From: an uncultured Bacillota bacterium
GTDB taxonomy: Bacteria; Bacillota; Clostridia; Peptostreptococcales; Anaerovoracaceae
DNA: 60,179 nucleotides
Assembly (NCBI GenBank): GCA_949295785.1
Contig: CASFMJ010000116.1
Coordinates: forward strand, 1-60,179
Direction of reading: 5' to 3'
The notes beneath the pieces were generated by a model. That model was not told the DNA's origin and ran no database searches. It saw only the letters and a list, made by a program, of their open reading frames with translations. The translations under genes and the position numbers were made by a program. This document shows positions 25,190 through 34,090 of this stretch, piece by piece (positions within the stretch are counted from its first letter, which is position 1; every line of letters starts with the position of its first letter).

Positions 25190-26842
25190 ATGAAAATTAA
25201 TCCGTTAATAATACAACTTCTGAAAAAGAGAGGAATCACACAGCAGTCTGATGTGGAGGAATTTCTCTCCGATAAACCGAAAAAAACTTATGATCCATTC
25301 CTGCTTGCCGATATGGAGGCAGGAGTGGATTTGATTTTATCTGAAATAATGCATGGATCCAGAATATGTATATATGGCGATTATGATGCCGATGGTATAA
25401 CTTCCACCGCATTGATGCTGGCAATTCTTTCAAAACTGACAGAGCCGGGCAGGCTCAGCTATTATATACCGTCCAGATTTGAAGAAGGATATGGGCTCAA
25501 TTCTGACGCAATCCGGCATATTGCCTCCAAAGGATGCAATCTGATAATTACTGTTGATTGCGGAAGTATATCCCGGAAAGAAGTAGAATATGCAAAAGAA
25601 CTGGGCCTTAAAATAATGGTTACAGATCATCACAATATAACGGATACCATGGCAGATTGTATCCTTATCAATCCCAAAAGGCCAGACTCGTCTTATCCTT
25701 TCAGAGACCTTTCGGGCTGCGGTGTGGCATTTAAACTGGCGCAGGCCATACAGAAAAAAGCAGGGCTGCCCAAGAATGTTCTGACAGAAGTCTTGGATCT
25801 GGTTGCCGTAGGCACTATCGGAGATATAATGCCTCTGGTCGATGAAAACAGAACCATGGTAAAGTACGGGCTTAAAGTCCTGAATATTGCGCAGAGGCCG
25901 GGAATTAAAAAACTCATAGAAGGCACTTCCCTCAAGGCCGGAGCCATAACCTCCGGTAATGTAAGTTTTGTCATAGTGCCCCATCTGAATGCTTCCGGCC
26001 GTATCGAGGATGCCTCCCAGGCTGTAAAGCTTCTTGCAGGCGACGGGACTGAATCCCAGCTGGAAAACATAGTTACAGATATTCTTAAAAAAAATATAAT
26101 GAGAAAAAAACTCCAGTCTGAGCTGTTTGACGTATGCAGAGCACAGATAGATAAAGAGGACCCTGACGATTTTATAATACTTGATTCGGATGCTGCCCAC
26201 GAAGGCATTGCGGGCATAGTGGCAGGAAAAATAAAAGATGCTTATTATCGCCCTGCTGTGATTCTGACTCCTACAGGTGACAGAATGCTAAAAGGGACAG
26301 GAAGAAGCATCGAAGGCATCGATCTATATAAACTGCTGAAAACTCAGGAAGATAAATTTGAAAAATTCGGCGGTCACTGCGGAGCCTGCGGTTTTTCCAT
26401 AAAGGAAGAAAATCTGGCGACATTTGTTGAAGGAATCAGAAAAGAAGCAGCTGACATCAGAAAAAACAATCCGGATGTATTCAGAAAAAAATACAATGTG
26501 GAACTGGATCTTAAAACTGCAGATATGACCGTGGAACTGGCTGATCAGCTTAACCTTCTTGCACCTTTTGGAAACGGAAATCCAAAGCCTCTGATTATAT
26601 GCAGAAACTGTATGATAAGCGGAGTTAAATATATGGGCGATGAAATGCAGCATGTCAGGTTTATGATTTCATCCGATGATGTAAATCACATTCAATGCGT
26701 ACTTTTCAATAAGGCGCAGGACTATGATTTTGAAAATATATCAGAAGAAAAAGTATCTGTCATAGGAACACTTGATTCTCAGATATGGCAGGGCACCAAG
26801 AGATTGCAGTTTTTAGTCAATGAAATACAAATTGACGGTTAG
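25190..26842 (+). CDS. recJ: Single-stranded-DNA-specific exonuclease RecJ
   Basis: A 550-residue DHH-family nuclease acting 5' to 3' on single-stranded DNA in recombination and mismatch repair. DHH motifs: CIYGDYDADGITSTALML, LIITVDCGS and MVTDHHNI. The DHHA1 region includes LKGTGRSIEGIDLY and KFGGHCGACGFSI, and a C-terminal OB-like domain follows. It is on the short side for RecJ, lacking the extra Firmicutes C-terminal domain seen in some species. It starts four bases after the peptidase stop with no good ribosome binding site, indicating translational coupling. Confidence 0.95.
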   Translation: MKINPLIIQLLKKRGITQQSDVEEFLSDKPKKTYDPFLLADMEAGVDLILSEIMHGSRICIYGDYDADGITSTALMLAILSKLTEPGRLSYYIPSRFEEGYGLNSDAIRHIASKGCNLIITVDCGSISRKEVEYAKELGLKIMVTDHHNITDTMADCILINPKRPDSSYPFRDLSGCGVAFKLAQAIQKKAGLPKNVLTEVLDLVAVGTIGDIMPLVDENRTMVKYGLKVLNIAQRPGIKKLIEGTSLKAGAITSGNVSFVIVPHLNASGRIEDASQAVKLLAGDGTESQLENIVTDILKKNIMRKKLQSELFDVCRAQIDKEDPDDFIILDSDAAHEGIAGIVAGKIKDAYYRPAVILTPTGDRMLKGTGRSIEGIDLYKLLKTQEDKFEKFGGHCGACGFSIKEENLATFVEGIRKEAADIRKNNPDVFRKKYNVELDLKTADMTVELADQLNLLAPFGNGNPKPLIICRNCMISGVKYMGDEMQHVRFMISSDDVNHIQCVLFNKAQDYDFENISEEKVSVIGTLDSQIWQGTKRLQFLVNEIQIDG

Positions 26843-26860
26843 AAACGGTGATGATATAAT
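26832..26860 (+). promoter_or_regulatory. Promoter in the end of recJ for the yerC-tcdA operon
   Basis: TTGACG (26832-26837), 17 nt, TATAAT (26855-26860), 29 nt before the yerC-like ATG. Confidence 0.6.
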
Positions 26861-26888
26861 TTTGTCATGAAGGGAGAGTCGGTATATT

Positions 26889-27194
26889 ATGGCATACGAA
26901 TCAAAATTCAAGAGGCAGGATATAGACGAGTTGTTTGAAGCTATTCTTACGTTGAGGGATCAGGAGGATTGCTACAGATTTTTCGAAGACATATGCACTA
27001 TCAATGAGATCCACGCCATAGCCCAGCGGCTTCAGGTGGCCAAGCTTCTTTCTGAAAAAAAGACTTACACAGAGATAGAGGCGGCTACAAAGGCTTCAAC
27101 TGCCACCATAAGCAGGATAAACAAATGTCTTGTATATGGAGCAGACGGATATAAACGAGTCCTTGAAAGACTGGGAAGTAAAGATGAAAAATGA
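26889..27194 (+). CDS. YerC/YecD-family TrpR-related regulator
   Basis: A 101-residue all-helical DNA-binding protein of the TrpR-related YerC/YecD family. The dimer core includes AILTLRDQEDCYRFFEDIC and the helix-turn-helix is TYTEIEAATKASTATISRI. Family members are thought to be transcription repressors; the ligand and targets are not known. It leads a tightly packed operon and its own promoter lies within recJ. The end overlaps the next gene by 11 nt. Confidence 0.9.
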   Translation: MAYESKFKRQDIDELFEAILTLRDQEDCYRFFEDICTINEIHAIAQRLQVAKLLSEKKTYTEIEAATKASTATISRINKCLVYGADGYKRVLERLGSKDEK

Positions 27195-27741
27195 TTTTCA
27201 GCTTTTTATCTGCAGACGGACGGGATCTGAAACCAGCGAGGAGCTTATAAAAAAAGCTGCTCTTGCTTATGGTGCAGTTTCACACCTGAGTTCTTCTGTG
27301 AGTATATTGCGTACTGAGTCGGGGAAACCTTATTTCAGTGATTCAGATATACATTTCAGCATAAGTCACAGCCGGGATATATGGGCGGCTTTGATGGGGC
27401 CTGCCTGCTGTGGGCTGGATGTTCAGTACATTAAGCCTTGCGCCTTTGATAAGATAGCGGGGCGTTTTTTTTCTGCAGCAGAAAACAGGTATATAGAAAA
27501 AAAGGGTATTGACGGTTTTTTTGATATATGGACTGCAAGAGAAGCATGCGGAAAATTTTCAGGTGAGGGTTTTTTCGGAAACTTTCCGGATTTTGTCACA
27601 GAAGAAGGAATACTGAAAGAGATTATAGAAGATTGTATAATAATACGCTCAGATCTGGGCGAGAACCTGAAATGTGCATGGTGCGTACCTTTAAAATATA
27701 AAGACAGTTGTAAGAGTTTAAAAATAAGGGAGGATTTTTGA
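27184..27741 (+). CDS. 4'-phosphopantetheinyl transferase superfamily protein
   Basis: A 185-residue protein with the Sfp-type signatures: CCGLDVQYIKP (metal-binding Asp), FFSAAENRYIE and WTAREACGKFSGEGF (catalytic Glu and Lys). Such enzymes attach phosphopantetheine from coenzyme A to acyl or peptidyl carrier proteins. It is shorter than Sfp, and no carrier protein or synthase is in the window, so it may serve as the cell's ACP synthase or a distant cluster. The frame is open upstream, but GGGAAG precedes the ATG at 27184, which overlaps the end of the yerC-like gene. Confidence 0.82.
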   Translation: MKNDFQLFICRRTGSETSEELIKKAALAYGAVSHLSSSVSILRTESGKPYFSDSDIHFSISHSRDIWAALMGPACCGLDVQYIKPCAFDKIAGRFFSAAENRYIEKKGIDGFFDIWTAREACGKFSGEGFFGNFPDFVTEEGILKEIIEDCIIIRSDLGENLKCAWCVPLKYKDSCKSLKIREDF

Positions 27742-28592
27742 TGAAGATAACATTTCTGTCAGATAATAAAACTGAAAACTCATTGTGCATGGCTGAATGG
27801 GGACTTTCTGTACTTATAGAACTCAAGGGACGGAAACTGCTTTTTGATGTGGGAGCATCTTCTCTATTTGCAGATAATGCAAGAAACCTTGGTATAGATC
27901 TGTCTTCAGTCGATGCAGTTATAATAAGTCATGGGCATTATGATCATACAGAAGGCATGGAAACCTTCTGCCGTATAAATAAAAAAGCACCCATATACAT
28001 TCACAAAAATGCTGTTTCTCCTGCATACGGAACGGATGCCAGGGGTGAGATAGAGGAAGAAAACTGTGGCATAAGGTGGACACAGGAATTCATTGATTCA
28101 ATAAAGAACAGACTGTATTATACAGAAAATGATGTGTGGTTATGGGAAGACTGTGTGATATCGTCTAATATAACTCCCCTAAGTCCTATGACTGAGATGT
28201 TTTTCAGGCCTGAGGGAAACTGGAGAGAAACAGAAGAACCGCGAAACCTTCCACTGGTCAAGGACTCCATGAATCACGAGCAGATACTGGTTATAAAAGA
28301 GTCCGACGGAATATGTATATTTTCGGGGTGCAGTCATACGGGCATAATATCTGATATAGAGAGAGCCAGGAGCATGTTCCCCGGTGAAAAGATAAAGGCG
28401 GTCGTAGCGGGTATGCATCTATATCCCCTTTCCGATGATGAAAAACAAGAAGTTGTCGATGAATTCGTCAGACTTGGTGTAGATTATGTATTTCCTGTCC
28501 ACTGTACCGGAATGAAGGCAATTCTAATGTTCCGCAACAAGATGGGGAAAAAATGCAAGATAGGATCAGCAGGAGATACATATGAATTCTGA
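27741..28592 (+). CDS. MBL-fold metallo-hydrolase
   Basis: A 284-residue metallo-beta-lactamase-fold protein. The metal motif is IISHGHYDHTEG (HxHxDH pattern), with further ligands in FSGCSHTG and near VHCTGM. It resembles the family of MBL hydrolases related to 7,8-dihydropterin-6-methyl-4-aminobenzenephosphate synthase and to uncharacterised clostridial proteins, so the substrate is left open. The ATG shares a base with the upstream stop and AGGGAGG precedes it. The gene overlaps recX by 11 nt. Confidence 0.88.
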   Translation: MKITFLSDNKTENSLCMAEWGLSVLIELKGRKLLFDVGASSLFADNARNLGIDLSSVDAVIISHGHYDHTEGMETFCRINKKAPIYIHKNAVSPAYGTDARGEIEEENCGIRWTQEFIDSIKNRLYYTENDVWLWEDCVISSNITPLSPMTEMFFRPEGNWRETEEPRNLPLVKDSMNHEQILVIKESDGICIFSGCSHTGIISDIERARSMFPGEKIKAVVAGMHLYPLSDDEKQEVVDEFVRLGVDYVFPVHCTGMKAILMFRNKMGKKCKIGSAGDTYEF

Positions 28593-29133
28593 AAAATGCA
28601 GACAGGCCGCTTTAAGATATGTAGCTGTGAGAATGCGTACTGAAGGACAGGTACAGGATTATCTCAGGAGAAAAGGCTTTGAAGAAGACCATATATCAGA
28701 GGCAGTTGATATGCTGAGAGAATACAGATATGTGGACGATACTTCATATTGCATGAGTTATTACAAGCAGGCTTGTCTGAAAGGCCGCGGAAGAAAGCGG
28801 ATAGAAAAAGAACTGGAGAATAAGATGATTCCGCGCCAGGTTGTGTCAGAAGCCATCAGCACGCTTCTGTCTGAAGAATCTCCTCTATATGAGGAGATAA
28901 TGGAAGAGATATTGTCTGAGAAGGAAAGGGCTGTGAAGGTGGCAAGAAAGATGGCGCATGATTATATATCTTCAGGAGGCGGCGCCGACAGAAAGCTTAT
29001 GGCAAAGATGGGACGAAGGCTTTCTGCTTTGGGATATGGCAGCCAGACAATATATTCTGTTATCGGACAGGTGATGAATGAAACGGTTAAACAGATGGAT
29101 GAAGAAACCCAGCAGGAGCAGGAATATATATGA
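28582..29133 (+). CDS. recX: Regulatory protein RecX
   Basis: A 183-residue helical-repeat protein that modulates RecA filaments. The three-helix repeats are evident: ALRYVAVRMRTEGQVQDYLR, YVDDTSYCMSYYKQACLKGR and a later GYGSQTIYSVIGQV. The recA gene is not in the window. The start lies within the MBL gene and the end overlaps tcdA by four bases, so the operon is translated as a coupled unit. Confidence 0.9.
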   Translation: MNSEKCRQAALRYVAVRMRTEGQVQDYLRRKGFEEDHISEAVDMLREYRYVDDTSYCMSYYKQACLKGRGRKRIEKELENKMIPRQVVSEAISTLLSEESPLYEEIMEEILSEKERAVKVARKMAHDYISSGGGADRKLMAKMGRRLSALGYGSQTIYSVIGQVMNETVKQMDEETQQEQEYI

Positions 29134-29813
29134 GGCAGCAGTTTCAGCGAACAGAAAAGCTTATAGGAAGCAGAGCGCAGGAAAAGCTCAATAGAGCATC
29201 GGTGATGGTGCTGGGTCTTGGAGGAGTCGGAAGCTATGTCTGTGAAGCTCTGGCAAGAGCCGGAGTGGGAAGAATGACCATTGTTGATAAGGATATAGTG
29301 GATGAGACTAACATCAACAGACAGCTTATAGCTCTTCACAGCACAATAGGTATGGACAAGGTACTGGCTCAGGAGGCCAGACTAAAAGATATAAACCCCG
29401 ATATAAAAGTGGAAGCTGTAAAGCAGTTTTATCTTCCTGATAGCAGTGGCAATTTTGATTTTTGCCAATATGACTATATAGTCGATGCTGTAGATAATGT
29501 AACTGCAAAATTAGATATAATACAAAAGGCATCAGAAGCAGGGGTACCGGTAATATCCGCTATGGGTACAGGTAACAAACTTGATCCCATGGCTTTTAAA
29601 GTGGCTCTTATTGAGGATACAAAAGTTTGTCCTCTGGCAAAAGTCGTGAGAAAAGAACTCAGAAAAAGAGGAATCTCAGGTGTAAAAGCAGTGTATTCAG
29701 AAGAAGAACCTGTTAAGACAGACGGTGATGTTCCAGCCAGTATAAGCTTTGTACCGAGTGCGGCAGGGCTTCTTATAGCTAAAACGGTAATAGACGATAT
29801 AATAAAAAAATAG
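29130..29813 (+). CDS. tcdA: tRNA threonylcarbamoyladenosine dehydratase
   Basis: A 227-residue E1-like ThiF-family enzyme. It uses ATP to cyclise t6A37 to ct6A37 in tRNAs reading ANN codons. Visible: RTEKLIGSRAQEKLNRASV, the nucleotide loop MVLGLGGVGSYVCEALAR, DETNINRQLIALHSTIG and DAVDNVTAKL. Its ATG overlaps the recX stop by four bases. A short perfect bidirectional terminator covers its stop codon and separates it from the convergent C26 peptidase gene. Confidence 0.94.
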   Translation: MRQQFQRTEKLIGSRAQEKLNRASVMVLGLGGVGSYVCEALARAGVGRMTIVDKDIVDETNINRQLIALHSTIGMDKVLAQEARLKDINPDIKVEAVKQFYLPDSSGNFDFCQYDYIVDAVDNVTAKLDIIQKASEAGVPVISAMGTGNKLDPMAFKVALIEDTKVCPLAKVVRKELRKRGISGVKAVYSEEEPVKTDGDVPASISFVPSAAGLLIAKTVIDDIIKK

Positions 29814-29831
29814 CAGGCTGTCTGCTATTTT
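29807..29831. terminator. Bidirectional terminator between tcdA and the C26 peptidase gene
   Basis: A perfect 10-bp inverted repeat (29807-29816 with 29822-29831) with A-run before and T-run after, reading as a terminator on both strands. It overlaps both stop codons. Confidence 0.85.
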
Positions 29832-30478
29832 CTTTTACAGAGATTTATGAAATCTCTGAAAAAATTCATATTGTCCAGAACTTCAGGATGCCATTGGACA
29901 CCTATGATATTTCCCATCTCAATGGCCTCGGGTATGCCGTCAGCTGCACATGCGGTGACTTTAAAACCGGGAGCAACCAGATCGACAGCCTGATTATGAA
30001 ATGAGTTTACCATAATCTGCTTTTGCCCATATGCCTTCTGAACAAAGGAATCATCCATAAGGTTTACCGGGTGCAGGTTATCATTAAGAAAGTGATCTTC
30101 AATCTGCTGATGAAGTGTTCCTCCGAAGCATACGTTTATTGACTGCATTCCGCCGCAGATCCCGATGATGGGCTTTCCGGCAGCGGCAAAAGCTCTTATC
30201 ATAGTCAGATCATCTTTAAATTCATCTATGGAGTAGTCCCTGCCTTCCATAGGATTCCGGCCATAGTAGACAGGATGTATGTCGGAAAAGCTTCCCGGAA
30301 GAATCAGACCGTCTGCACGGGAACATATTTCATTTGTAAATTTTCCGGAAAGCATGGGAAAAAGAAGGATTCCCATACGGTCAAATATTTTACGAAAGTT
30401 AGATGTGATATAAAACCGATCCTCAAAGGGTTTTTCACCGGGGGATCTTTCGACTCTTGCCGCTATTGCAATCATCAT
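29825..30478 (-). CDS. Gamma-glutamyl-gamma-aminobutyrate hydrolase family (peptidase C26)
   Basis: A 217-residue class I glutamine-amidotransferase-fold hydrolase like PuuD. The nucleophile Cys lies in PIIGICGGMQSINVCFGG and the His-Glu pair in VQWHPEVLDN. Such enzymes cleave gamma-glutamyl bonds, for example in polyamine catabolism; other puu genes are absent. The start ATG at 30478 follows AAAGGAGGCAATGTC and overlaps the upstream gene's stop by four bases (ATGA), so the pair is coupled. A longer frame to 30517 lacks a ribosome binding site. Confidence 0.9.
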   Translation of the reverse strand: MMIAIAARVERSPGEKPFEDRFYITSNFRKIFDRMGILLFPMLSGKFTNEICSRADGLILPGSFSDIHPVYYGRNPMEGRDYSIDEFKDDLTMIRAFAAAGKPIIGICGGMQSINVCFGGTLHQQIEDHFLNDNLHPVNLMDDSFVQKAYGQKQIMVNSFHNQAVDLVAPGFKVTACAADGIPEAIEMGNIIGVQWHPEVLDNMNFFRDFINLCKRK

Positions 30479-31020
30479 GACATTGCCTCCTTTTCTATGT
30501 AATCCAGTATGGCACAAGGATCGCTGAAAACATGGAATATGTTTTCTGAGGTGTTTCTCATAAATCCCTGGCTTAAAGCATGGTGTAACATGGCCACAAG
30601 ATGGTCATAATAACCTGAGACATTAAATAAGGCTACAGGTTTGTTATGCTGTCCAAGCTGCCGTAGAGTCAGTATTTCAAAGAATTCCTCAAAGGTTCCG
30701 ATGCCCCCGGGAACAGCAATGAAAGCATCGGAACGATCTTCCATGATCTGCTTGCGCTGCCTCATAGTGTCAGTAAAAATAAATTCGCTGCACTTATTGT
30801 TTAGTATACCCGGTTTATCGAAAAAATGCGGAGCTACACCCAGAGAAAAACCGTTCAGGCTCTGTACACCGGAAACAACAGCTCCCATAAGTCCCTGGTC
30901 GCCGCCTCCGAATACCAGACCGTGACCTCGCCGGGCAATTTCAGTTCCAAGGCAAAATACGGCTTCCTTGTATTTTTTGTCTATATTATCGCTGCTTGCG
31001 CCATAAATACATATATTCAT
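30475..31020 (-). CDS. LOG-family (TIGR00730) Rossmann-fold nucleotide phosphoribohydrolase
   Basis: A 181-residue protein of the lysine-decarboxylase-like LOG family. The substrate motif VPGGIGTFEEFFEILTLRQ (PGGxGTxxE) and the opening ICIYGASS are diagnostic. LOG enzymes release ribose 5-phosphate from nucleoside monophosphates; in bacteria they are related to cytokinin-activating enzymes, although the true substrate is often AMP-like. AGGAGG lies upstream and the gene has its own promoter. It is followed directly by the C26 hydrolase gene. Confidence 0.92.
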   Translation of the reverse strand: MNICIYGASSDNIDKKYKEAVFCLGTEIARRGHGLVFGGGDQGLMGAVVSGVQSLNGFSLGVAPHFFDKPGILNNKCSEFIFTDTMRQRKQIMEDRSDAFIAVPGGIGTFEEFFEILTLRQLGQHNKPVALFNVSGYYDHLVAMLHHALSQGFMRNTSENIFHVFSDPCAILDYIEKEAMS

Positions 31021-31040
31021 GATATATACCTCCTGGCTAC

Positions 31041-31070
31041 ATTATATAGACGTGCCGGAAAAAAAGTCAA
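31041..31070 (-). promoter_or_regulatory. Promoter of the LOG-C26 operon
   Basis: Minus strand TTGACT (31070-31065), 18 nt, TATAAT (31046-31041), 21 nt before the start codon. Confidence 0.7.
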
Positions 31071-31088
31071 TGAAAGAATAATGAAACA

Positions 31089-31898
31089 ATGAAAAAGAAA
31101 CTCATAAAAATTGTGGCTGCCATTCTCATAACTGCGATGGTCATAATTTCTCCTCCGGGAGCATATGGTGTAAGTCTTACAGTAATGAGCATATACAGCG
31201 GCAGTCAGTATGCGGACAGCTTAATGTCAGAAAAAGGAATAGAAATAGATATTCCGTCGGCAAAGGGGTGGTACCCGTTTGTCATGACATATAATGCGGA
31301 TACAGGGTTTGGCCGGTTTATTTCGGAGGATGACCGGCGTCTGACCATAATGTATAATTTTCCTGCATTTGATCTTTTAAAAGGATGCAGCAGATTGTAT
31401 GATCCCGCTTCTCCATATTACAGCAGCTTTTACGGTGCATATTGCACGGAGGGCTCCTATGGATTTACCGATTATGGCGAACTGGATGATGAAAAGGCAG
31501 GGCTTGTGCCCCAATATGACTATACCCACCTTGTACTCAGAGATCTTGGTCTGCCGCTTCGGCATCAGACATTCCGGTGGGAAACAACATCTCAGGTCAG
31601 TGGATTAAGCGTGGCCGGATATGACGGATGGAGCCGGGTAGACGTTGACATGTCGGTAAACGGAGTTGCGCATGAGAAAACCGGGTATCGCAGAAACTAT
31701 ATCCAGTATGGAAGTCCCGGTTATGATGCCGGAGAAGACTTTGAAACTGTGAAAATGAAAGGTGTTGTGATAGGCAGGTATTTTGAAGAGTGTGATGCAA
31801 GTATATATTTTTATATAATGGCACCGGATGAAACTGTGATTAAGGCATGGCAGGAGGATATACTGAAAAACACATTGATACAGATAAGAGGGAAGTAA
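31089..31898 (+). CDS. Exported protein of unknown function
   Basis: A 269-residue protein that I do not recognise. It has a clear signal peptide (KKKLIK, a hydrophobic core to about residue 23, then PPGAYGVS). The mature part is rich in Tyr, Gly, Asp and aromatic residues, with segments such as GWYPFVMTYNADTGFGRF and YDYTHLVLRDLGLPL, no Cys pairs forming an obvious motif and no sortase or lipobox signal. It looks like a beta-rich extracellular domain. The ribosome binding site is weak. It stands alone between divergent and convergent neighbours and ends at a shared terminator. Confidence 0.65.
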   Translation: MKKKLIKIVAAILITAMVIISPPGAYGVSLTVMSIYSGSQYADSLMSEKGIEIDIPSAKGWYPFVMTYNADTGFGRFISEDDRRLTIMYNFPAFDLLKGCSRLYDPASPYYSSFYGAYCTEGSYGFTDYGELDDEKAGLVPQYDYTHLVLRDLGLPLRHQTFRWETTSQVSGLSVAGYDGWSRVDVDMSVNGVAHEKTGYRRNYIQYGSPGYDAGEDFETVKMKGVVIGRYFEECDASIYFYIMAPDETVIKAWQEDILKNTLIQIRGK

Positions 31899-31953
31899 TG
31901 AGATACAGATAAAATATATGAAGCAGGAGAAAAGGCTCAAAGAAAAAAATTAA

Positions 31954-31999
31954 AAAGGGACAGCTTTTTGAAAAACAAAAATGCCGTCCCTTTATATCT
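31954..31999. terminator. Bidirectional terminator between the exported protein and pck
   Basis: AAAGGGAC (31954-31961) pairs with GTCCCTTT (31986-31993), with weaker A/T pairing inside. T-rich flanks on both strands suit both convergent genes. Confidence 0.7.
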
Positions 32000-32030
32000 T
32001 TTTTGTATTTAAGAATCAGTAAAGATACAT

Positions 32031-33794
32031 TCAGTCGAGATCAAGTTCCAGTTTTGCCAGCGAGGCTATAAGCTCATCAGGCATATGATCGAATTTTGCA
32101 TACCATTCTTTTATACCCTTGAGTTCCTCTCTCCAGGTTTCTTTATCTACAGTCAGTATCTCATCAAGTTTGCTGTCATCAATATCAAGACCTTCAAGAT
32201 CAAGATCGTCCCTGGTGGGGACATATCCCAGAGGTGTCTCCACTGCACCGGCCTTGCCTTCACAGCGATCAAGAGCCCAGAGAAGAGCCCGCATATTTTC
32301 ACCGAATCCGGGCCAGATGAAATTTCCTTCATCGTCTCTGCGGAACCAGTTGACGTTGAAAATCTTAGGCGGATCGGTCATTTTTGCACCCATATCAATC
32401 CAGTGCTGGAAATAATCTCCCATATGGTATCCGCAGAAAGGCAGCATTGCCATAGGATCATATCTTACTACACCGACTGCACCGTTAGCCGCAGCAGTGG
32501 TTTCAGATGACATTTTTGAACCCATGAAAACACCATGATTCCAGTTCTTGGACTGACAGATCAGAGGTTCCGACTTGGCTCTGCGGCCTCCGAATATTAT
32601 GGCACTTATAGGAACACCTTCACCTGTGAAAAATTCAGGTGCGATAGAAGGACAGTTCTCTGCAGGCGCTGTGAATCTGGAGTTTGGATGAGCCCCCTTT
32701 TCTGTAGCTGTGTCAGCGTTCCACGGACGTCCCTGCCAGTCTTCACCATTGACAGGTGCAGGCTGATCAAGGCCTTCCCACCACACTGTGTTGTCATCCA
32801 GATTTCTGCATACATTGGTATATATTGTATTTTTCTTTGTAGTCATCAGGGCATTATTGTTGGTTTTGCTGTTGGTTCCGGGAGCCACTCCGAAAAATCC
32901 GTTTTCGGGATTTACAGCATAGAGTCTTCCGTCTTTGCCTATGCGCAGCCATGCGATATCATCACCTATAGTGTAGACTTTATACCCTTTTTTCCTGAGG
33001 TGTTCAGGTGGTATAAGCATGGCCAGATTAGTTTTGCCGCAGGCACTCGGGAACGCGGCGCTGATATAACGTTTTGTCCCGTCAGGGCTTTCTATGCAGA
33101 GAATAAGCATATGTTCCGCCATCCAGCCTTCTTCCTTGCCAAGCCATGAACCTATTCTAAGTGCAAAACATTTTTTGCCCAGAAGCACGTTGCCACCGTA
33201 AGCTGAATTGATACTCCATATGGTATTATCTTCAGGGAAGTGGGCTATATATTTATTTTCAGCATCGATCTGCGCTTTTGAATGAAGACATTTTACAAAA
33301 TCTGCGCCTTTGTTGAGCTGTTCCGAGACAGCATCTCCCACATGGGTCATTATGTACATGGAAAGCACAACATATATGGAATCGGTCAGTTCTATGCCTA
33401 TCTTTGAAAACTCAGTACCCGGAACTCCCATTGAATAAGGGATGGCATACATTGTGCGGCCTTTCATAGAATCCTTGAACAGTGGCCGCATCTTAGCGTA
33501 CATTTCATCCTTTTGTACCCAGTTGTTGGTAGGACCTGCATCCTTTTGATAAGTGGTGCAGATAACCGTTCTCTTTTCGTCTCTTGCCACATCCTTGGGA
33601 TGGGTTCTGTAGTAATAACAGCCGGGAAGTTTTTCCTGATTCAGCTTTATCATTTCCCCTGTGGCACAGGCCAGGCTCCTTATTTCTTCCAGCTGTTTTT
33701 CCGAACCATCTATCCAGACTATTTCGTCAGGGCTTGTAAGGTCGGCACATTCTTTTACCCATTCCAATACACGATTGTTCTTAATCTCGATCAT
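32031..33794 (-). CDS. pckG: Phosphoenolpyruvate carboxykinase (GTP)
   Basis: A 587-residue GTP-type PEPCK, interconverting oxaloacetate and phosphoenolpyruvate. The P-loop and reactive Cys lie in FPSACGKTNLAMLIPP, the metal site near YTIGDDIAWLRIG, and the nucleotide site near FNVNWFRRDDEGNF. In anaerobes this enzyme often runs toward oxaloacetate, feeding malate and succinate formation. The frame is open to 33836, but GAGAGGAAG just before ATG 33794 fixes the start. A promoter lies 74 nt upstream, and the short leader can form a 5-bp GCCTG/CAGGC hairpin. Confidence 0.97.
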   Translation of the reverse strand: MIEIKNNRVLEWVKECADLTSPDEIVWIDGSEKQLEEIRSLACATGEMIKLNQEKLPGCYYYRTHPKDVARDEKRTVICTTYQKDAGPTNNWVQKDEMYAKMRPLFKDSMKGRTMYAIPYSMGVPGTEFSKIGIELTDSIYVVLSMYIMTHVGDAVSEQLNKGADFVKCLHSKAQIDAENKYIAHFPEDNTIWSINSAYGGNVLLGKKCFALRIGSWLGKEEGWMAEHMLILCIESPDGTKRYISAAFPSACGKTNLAMLIPPEHLRKKGYKVYTIGDDIAWLRIGKDGRLYAVNPENGFFGVAPGTNSKTNNNALMTTKKNTIYTNVCRNLDDNTVWWEGLDQPAPVNGEDWQGRPWNADTATEKGAHPNSRFTAPAENCPSIAPEFFTGEGVPISAIIFGGRRAKSEPLICQSKNWNHGVFMGSKMSSETTAAANGAVGVVRYDPMAMLPFCGYHMGDYFQHWIDMGAKMTDPPKIFNVNWFRRDDEGNFIWPGFGENMRALLWALDRCEGKAGAVETPLGYVPTRDDLDLEGLDIDDSKLDEILTVDKETWREELKGIKEWYAKFDHMPDELIASLAKLELDLD

Positions 33795-33867
33795 TTCTCT
33801 TCCTCTCCGTCGATTGTTAAGATGTAATGCCTGCAATTTACAGGCTTTTGCATTGAATTATATTTAC

Positions 33868-33896
33868 ATTTTAACATCTGCCCTTTTTATTGGCAA
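33868..33896 (-). promoter_or_regulatory. Promoter of pckG
   Basis: Minus strand TTGCCA (33896-33891), 17 nt, TAAAAT (33873-33868), preceded by TG as an extended -10. Confidence 0.55.
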
Positions 33897-34010
33897 GTCA
33901 ATCTTACTAAACTTGACTTTATTAAGCGTAAGAAATGAGTGAACCTTTTAAAAGTGTAAATTTCAATGTTTAAGCTGCAAAGAGAATTCCTGTGATTTTT
34001 AAGAAAAAAT

Positions 34011-34041
34011 AAAAACCATGGGAGACACATCCATGGTTTTT
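34011..34041. terminator. Terminator after rpsT
   Basis: A perfect 11-bp stem, AAAAACCATGG (34011-34021) with CCATGGTTTTT (34031-34041), with T-runs on both strands. It ends rpsT on the minus strand. Confidence 0.85.
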
Positions 34042-34090
34042 CTGCTCATTTTGTGCATTTAACTTATGCACCGGTGGGGACGGGTGAGAC

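Noticed and set aside
25430-26200. 256-codon minus-strand open frame within recJ
   Set aside because: It is antisense to well-conserved recJ motifs and resembles no protein family.
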